64,000 nucleotides of DNA. It comes from an uncultured Spirochaetales bacterium. GTDB lineage: Bacteria; UBP6; UBA1177. The notes beneath the pieces were generated by a model that was not told the DNA's origin, did not search any database, and was given only the letters and a program-made list of their open reading frames with translations. The stretch is from contig CACYHH010000001.1 in NCBI GenBank assembly GCA_902774115.1, positions 248,001-312,000 on the forward strand, written 5' to 3'. A program made the position numbers and the translations under genes. Below, piece after piece: positions 61,501 to 64,000 of this stretch (position 1 is the first letter of the stretch; every line of letters starts with the position of its first letter).

Positions 61501-64000
61501 ATAAGCTTGTCAGCAGTCATGGGTGATGAAACGCCGCTGAAATCAGGACCTTTCGCGGAAGTCGTGACGTAGTTTGCAAAAATCATCATATCGTTTTTGC
61601 CTGCCGCAAATTTACTGCCGCTTTCCGTGCTTCCGGTGATTGCACCCTTTGCTTCAGCTGAATAGTCTTCGATTTCAATTCCTCTGTAAGCCAAAGGAAT
61701 CATTGACGAATCAAACATGTCGGCAAGAGTTGCGCTTCTATTGTACGAAGTCGTTGAAGTGTAAAGTGCAGCAATCGCGCTTCTGAGCTCGATGCCGTTG
61801 GTAACAGCCGCTACTTCTCCGCTTTCACGTCTTGCCTTCATGCGGTTGTAGAATGCCGAAACATAGAAAATATTCTCAAAAAGGTTGAGGTTGCGCTGGA
61901 ATCCGACCGGTTTGTTCATAAGTTCGTAAAGGTCGCTTCCGAGTTCTCCGAATCTTTCACAGGTGAGATAGGGGAGAAGCGTGCTTTCCGGCTTGTTGTC
62001 GGTTACACCTTTCTTTATGAACTCAACCGGCGAGTAACCGCGGTAGAATGAGCCGTCGCACCATCTGCTGACTATAGCTTCGACCGGCACAGGGAGCGAA
62101 TTCGAATTGATCAGGAATTCCGAGAAGTGTCCTGTTTTTGCAATCATTACGCTGGAACTTGTTCCCATCATAATCGGGTCGCCCGCTGCAATTCTGCTGG
62201 TCTCGCTATTTACAGGAATCATAATCGGATCGCCGCCTGCCGCCGCACCTGCAGGATTTTCTCCTGAGGAAATCATGATCGGATCGCCGCCCGCGGAGTA
62301 CATGATCGGATCTCCCGCCATGATCGGATCGCCGCCCGATGAACGGAGAACGTGCATGATAGGATCGCCGCCCGCCGTGAACATAATCGGATCGCCGCCG
62401 TCTTCCATCATGATGGGATCACCGCCCGATGACTGGAGAACATCGCTTGTGCCGTCGGCATTGTTTCTTCTCGCCGAAAGCATGATGGGATCACCGCCGA
62501 AAACTGTGCCGAGCTCATAGACGAAATAGAGTGAATCGCCGGTGAAAGTCGTTCCCGCCGGTTCAAAAGTTATCTTTGAAACCTGAGAGCCACCGTTTGA
62601 TTTTGCGAGCCTGTAAGTCAGGTAATTTACAGGTGAATTTCCTCTTTTTATTGTCGTATTCTTAGGAATGACGGCATAAATTCCGTTATCGATATAGTGC
62701 ACGATATCCTTAGACATGTCGCGGACATCAATTACGTCGGTCGCTTTCTCAAGCAGGAAAAGAATTGTTGCGGAATCTTCCGTTATCATGATGGGATCTC
62801 CGCCGTCGTCACCGTTTCCGCCCATGATCGGATCTCCGCCTTCATCCTCCATGATCGGGTCGCCTCCGAGCCTTGCACGGACAAGATATTCGCCGGGTTC
62901 GACACTTTTGAACTTGTGTGACGCCGCTTCGGCAGTGTTGTTCATGACAGTCCATGTAATTTTGAAACCTTCCGCAACCACACTGCTGCCGCCTTCGATA
63001 TTGAGCGTTACTTCGTTACTGTCAGGATTTGCGACATTTATAAGAACTTCATTTCTATTTGCCGAAATTTTGAAACCGTTGAAAAATTTCCGGAACTTAC
63101 GGTCTGTCCTCAGAATATCATCCGCAATCTCTTCGGAAAGAGTTTTTGAATCGGTCGTGTCGAGATAACTTGAAAGAAGTCTGAGTCCTTCTTTGATGCC
63201 CGAAAGCTTCGTGTAATCGAGCTCTCCCAGCCATTCGCCAGTTCCAAGTTTTACATATTTTCTGACTTTCGTCTCGTTTTTTCTAAAATCGGGACATGTT
63301 GAAATGAGAGCAACAACATGAGTGATTTCGGAAATGTTGGCTGTATGATCGCTCATCCCTGCAAAGCAGCTGTAAAAGCTGTTTGCATTCACGCAGTAAA
63401 CCTTATCAGCCGAAATATCGGCGTTGAAAGAATATTTTCCGTCCGCGTCAGTATTTGCGTAAGCTATTTTTTCGGTTTTGCCGCACTCATGAAGAAACAC
63501 TTCTATTCCCGAAACATCGCTGCCGATCTGGTATGAACCTGAAATATTGTGATTTTCGGTTACTTCGGGAATTTCAGGAGTATCGGTGTCCTCATCCGGA
63601 GTCGGTTCGGTCGGATCTGTGTCAGTGTCTTCATCCGGAGTCTGGTCGGTCGGCTCAGTATCTGTGTCTTCATCCGGAGTCTGGTCAGTCGGATCGGTAT
63701 CGGCATCGTTATCCGTTATTCCGGAATCCGAAGTGTCAGTATCTTGATCAGGTTCAGGTTCTTCCGTGTCGGTATCATCGGCAGGTTCTTCAATGTTTCC
63801 CGGATCTTTGATGCAGATGTTGTTATCTTTATCGCAGACAAGACCTTCGTTGCAGGTTTTGTTCGGATAACACTCGCCGTAAAGCTCGCCCGGCTTTCTG
63901 TCTGAATCGTCATCGGCCGAATCTTCGTCAGGGTAGTCATAAACATTGTCTTTCTTGCTTTCACCGCAGCCAAGCACAAAAACAAGTGCCGAAAGAATTA
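55563..64000 (-). CDS. Giant modular lipoprotein with (G)GDPIM motifs, Cys-rich repeats and EGF/DUF1566 units (start off window)
   Basis: More than 2800 aa. The frame runs off the right edge with ILSALVFVLGCGE, a signal peptide with lipobox VLGC, so only about 10-15 N-terminal residues are missing. Order: acidic linker of 13-residue PDEDTDT units; a carboxypeptidase-regulatory-like beta domain; twelve (G)GDPIM motifs spread over about 235 residues; a helical domain; another beta domain (SYTIDAFADGYYTKN); two Myxococcus-type units (CGNGIVDSAEDC, CGDGIIDPGEGCD); four PANAxW modules; and three EGF/DUF1566 units of the kind found at 15-22.6 kb, ending DWRLPNNNEF...MCVRSE. It is predicted to be a very large outer-surface protein. 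Its operon context to the right is unseen. Confidence 0.85.
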   Translation of the reverse strand, partial: ILSALVFVLGCGESKKDNVYDYPDEDSADDDSDRKPGELYGECYPNKTCNEGLVCDKDNNICIKDPGNIEEPADDTDTEEPEPDQDTDTSDSGITDNDADTDPTDQTPDEDTDTEPTDQTPDEDTDTDPTEPTPDEDTDTPEIPEVTENHNISGSYQIGSDVSGIEVFLHECGKTEKIAYANTDADGKYSFNADISADKVYCVNANSFYSCFAGMSDHTANISEITHVVALISTCPDFRKNETKVRKYVKLGTGEWLGELDYTKLSGIKEGLRLLSSYLDTTDSKTLSEEIADDILRTDRKFRKFFNGFKISANRNEVLINVANPDSNEVTLNIEGGSSVVAEGFKITWTVMNNTAEAASHKFKSVEPGEYLVRARLGGDPIMEDEGGDPIMGGNGDDGGDPIMITEDSATILFLLEKATDVIDVRDMSKDIVHYIDNGIYAVIPKNTTIKRGNSPVNYLTYRLAKSNGGSQVSKITFEPAGTTFTGDSLYFVYELGTVFGGDPIMLSARRNNADGTSDVLQSSGGDPIMMEDGGDPIMFTAGGDPIMHVLRSSGGDPIMAGDPIMYSAGGDPIMISSGENPAGAAAGGDPIMIPVNSETSRIAAGDPIMMGTSSSVMIAKTGHFSEFLINSNSLPVPVEAIVSRWCDGSFYRGYSPVEFIKKGVTDNKPESTLLPYLTCERFGELGSDLYELMNKPVGFQRNLNLFENIFYVSAFYNRMKARRESGEVAAVTNGIELRSAIAALYTSTTSYNRSATLADMFDSSMIPLAYRGIEIEDYSAEAKGAITGSTESGSKFAAGKNDMMIFANYVTTSAKGPDFSGVSSPMTADKLICAWFNLEIPAQNCSKVYTLNDAGHVTADGTEVSLEEADAIFAHFFMPFNSRISDEEKFSLFRTFFLTLKYAGTVFEGGTALEALNAKLLKAAYLVFDGIDGNVNTVSIEDTFDASAHTVQVLKENVMETKPYITKVSALTDKISLNVAAAGADVEKVLVRIEGYEFDKITDNTRTYYKPKEELREKSIILTPGTLGSGLKPLKELLGTNDVDSLGNITGKVTVVATSKISGKTYTTQKTYEFLSNDESEGVSSKPVPANLQVMLKDSEGHAIPQEANPGIILNPGNRTLYPDSTGLINITELAPASYTIDAFADGYYTKNVGVNVTAGATFGVEIRLDTVTTSSADADLELSVNIATAKHPAKVYVQIYDENMELVANESTRFDNGTNAYEPINIGINSGRYTLLAVGEEMYNYLESITIYEGNNSKEITVVAKNACGNGIVDSAEDCEPSVSGNLTCSDIYPAAPNPGNQVVCNPATCVYDKSECGITLAVCGDGIIDPGEGCDGGAKECSEIMGFEGSKGSAPCASNCSDWITAGNCSKVAADCGTKPANTQWNDGTGKFEQVYNGSQWLPAEKDAVYGVGREECIFSCTKGYKWYNGACIDDPLSLGNICTGETSCFDNAAETTECPVYGSTLFGQDAQYAEASYCTQHSFSTTGNGSQQIVLDGFTHYEWHKVASNSAMTWDAAEEYCRTSNYGGKQLYWRLPSPAELLTIVDSDTTSPALSDIFTVYGYSFWAGEDEKTAGNAWMLGENGGLESVEKSALNHVICVHVNDYDPLQDRFTTDTETVKDAESGLMWQRYYTSAKTWAEALSYCENSSAGEKYDWRLPNRNELASLVDYTKAEGTMSAFPGIAAKEFWTSTSSVSEPAKAWTVDFESGTIAAGSKDDAKYLICVRNDGECLGTDCVNPCSFDPCRNTVNSTGVCKPSEGSDSYSCLCYSGFEWDASLSKCVLTTARYQACDLNLLPANAVWNTAQGISQYHDGHGNWYPTTVPEYNEIPTNKECHFKCDTNFVYERDTNQCVGATRLASCSGYLPANAEWLNPNGQIVQQWQWNETASEWQWLPETTSTHGTVFSPTECRHNCKEHYSWKSAQCTPDTQTVDCDDLPANAVWIAGSTVEQTWNGYNWAPGTTPNYFNNYYDDADYTSAYASNSCEFRCDNDHFRHGRECMTPCEDDPCGGFANAKSGTCNAVAWDDYVCGCNEGYYWWGREIGCINRKPAFGNICTGQRTCYNKDGYKITCPKEGMNFFGQDANYAAKGTCTHQSFSIDASIENQEIVIDNNLGLEWQYRMPETKYLWEDALNYCDDLNYGNKTDWRLPTRYELWTILDLAYMNMKGVNINYFPDIYNLKNERLWTSEEYDEDKAFIVNMWDGYFFDYSKDSDYSDYNIICVRGNELQKGSFTDNGDETVTDSTTGLVWQKSYVNKTWENALSYCEGLELAGHTDWRLPNKNELESLINHDKRYPASDFPAMPSSGAFWSSTSYQGGSDAYYLEFGTGIPGDTEKNVKAGVRCVRAGLCGAGYFWNGTECATPCSAGICNGVANSTEKCIAESLTIHSCECDEGYFWNGNECVTPCSATPCGSDPNSNGVCTASGITDYSCGCKENYFWNGNECVNPCDSSSCASEPNSNGNCIPESAMQYKCECNEGFYWWDGIGCTGRKQLTIGNICTRTEMCFNDAAIISCPSENNDFYGQPTQYAALGKCTPQDFSIDSSVPDEETVIDNNTGLEWQRKISSDTQVEETEADAYCEDLVYGGHDDWRLPEPNELLSIVNYNETAVNTVYFPDLKNNPNIKLLTSKYYAEPEKDERWRLYDNYQMGFPSQMGVSETMYNRVLCVRGNKMKGAKLSVSERNGNQIVTDSTTGLIWQKTYGTAVIWQDALYYCENLTYAGYSDWRLPNNNEFASLADYDRYHPASAFPDMEMETTFWSADTIIANDPQYTWLFMTANGGLAQFYKDYRNIYGGSYDLPVMCVRSE
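57985..59862 (-). repeat. Four copies of an unnamed PANAxW Cys module
   Basis: Within the giant gene, units of about 60 residues start PANTQWN, PANAVWN, PANAEWL and PANAVWI, continue with an NGxxWxP-like turn and end ECxFxCxxxYxW...C. One copy lies at about 59862-59696, and three are in tandem at about 58608-57985. Not a family I can name. Confidence 0.65.
62169..62867 (-). repeat. Array of twelve (G)GDPIM-coding motifs
   Basis: Ten GGDPIM and two AGDPIM hexapeptides occur in two clusters (three at 62867-62775, nine at 62500-62169), with irregular spacers of 1 to 20 residues within a cluster. Codons vary synonymously (Gly GGC/GGA/GGT, Asp GAT/GAC, Pro CCG/CCC/CCT, Ile ATC/ATT), so conservation is at protein level. 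Confidence 0.85.
63586..63704 (-). repeat. Three 39-bp coding repeats (acidic linker)
   Basis: Units with the common start TCATCCGGAGTC on the plus strand (63592, 63631, 63670) are exactly 39 bp apart and encode PDEDTDTxPTxxT. They form a flexible Asp/Thr/Pro linker after the lipobox and are prone to slippage. Confidence 0.75.

Noticed and set aside
62169-62867. Possible CRISPR-like or tandem DNA repeat
   Set aside because: The units are short, irregularly spaced, synonymous at DNA level and in one open reading frame; this is a coding motif array.

Overview
The window reads as a chromosomal segment of a Gram-negative, probably anaerobic, uncultured bacterium of roughly 45% GC. The support is: an outer-membrane porin of the LamB type, the LapA/LapB pair, an MlaE permease, many lipoproteins, HydF (the [FeFe]-hydrogenase maturation GTPase), an incomplete regulatory-type PTS with HPr kinase, and myxococcal-style Cys-rich repeats. 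A deltaproteobacterial/Myxococcota-like lineage fits best, but I cannot place it from sequence alone. There is no rRNA, CRISPR array, insertion sequence or prophage in the window.

Layout. 1-1005: N-terminal part of a ThyX-like protein, running off the left edge. 1.2-5.0 kb: ankyrin-repeat protein, TrkA-like RCK protein, CPA1 cation/proton antiporter. 13.5-5.05 kb (minus): one long probable operon pheS-hprK-EIIA-HPr-ptsI-lipoprotein-ftsK. 13.6-23.0 kb: a lipoprotein island with one acidic-linker lipoprotein on the minus strand and three large paralogous EGF/DUF1566 lipoproteins on the plus strand, followed by a degraded fourth copy. 23.1-27.2 kb: a 1360-aa PEP-synthase-like protein without the PEP barrel. 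27.2-30.8 kb (minus): two tRNAs (Glu-CTC, Gln-CTG), two lipoproteins and a small exported protein. 31-37.8 kb (plus): Cys-rich lipoprotein, LexA, LamB-like porin, LapA, LapB, Cys-rich lipoprotein, thioredoxin-like lipoprotein. 37.8-49 kb: era, ansA, HAD phosphatase, MshEN/HD-GYP-like protein, nagZ, coaX, pyrD, a glycosyltransferase, and the operon HAD phosphatase-hydF-small ORF-aroQ. 48.8-51.2 kb (minus): ffh-rpsP-khpA-rimM. 51.3-55.5 kb: mlaE with a degenerate ABC-ATPase-like partner, lpdA flanked by related intergenic repeats, and a COG4277-type radical SAM protein. 55.6-64.0 kb (minus): a giant lipoprotein of more than 2800 aa, running off the right edge, with twelve (G)GDPIM motifs, Myxococcus-type Cys-rich repeats, four copies of an unnamed 'PANAxW' module and three EGF/DUF1566 units.

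How it fits together. Nearly half of the coding capacity goes to exported, cysteine-rich, modular lipoproteins that share an N-terminal anchor and acidic linker and exchange modules at nearly 99% DNA identity. This looks like a surface-protein diversification locus. The housekeeping genes share a very uniform promoter architecture: a -35 box, exactly 16 bp of spacer, a -10 box, then a GC-rich CG(G)/GCG block and usually a T-tract at the presumed transcript start. A small family of inverted intergenic repeats sits near 1.1, 5.0, 52.5 and 54.1 kb.

The points most worth pursuing are the (G)GDPIM motif array, the recombining DUF1566 lipoprotein locus, the nucleotide-binding-defective ABC-ATPase mimic paired with MlaE, and the barrel-less PEP-synthase-like giant.
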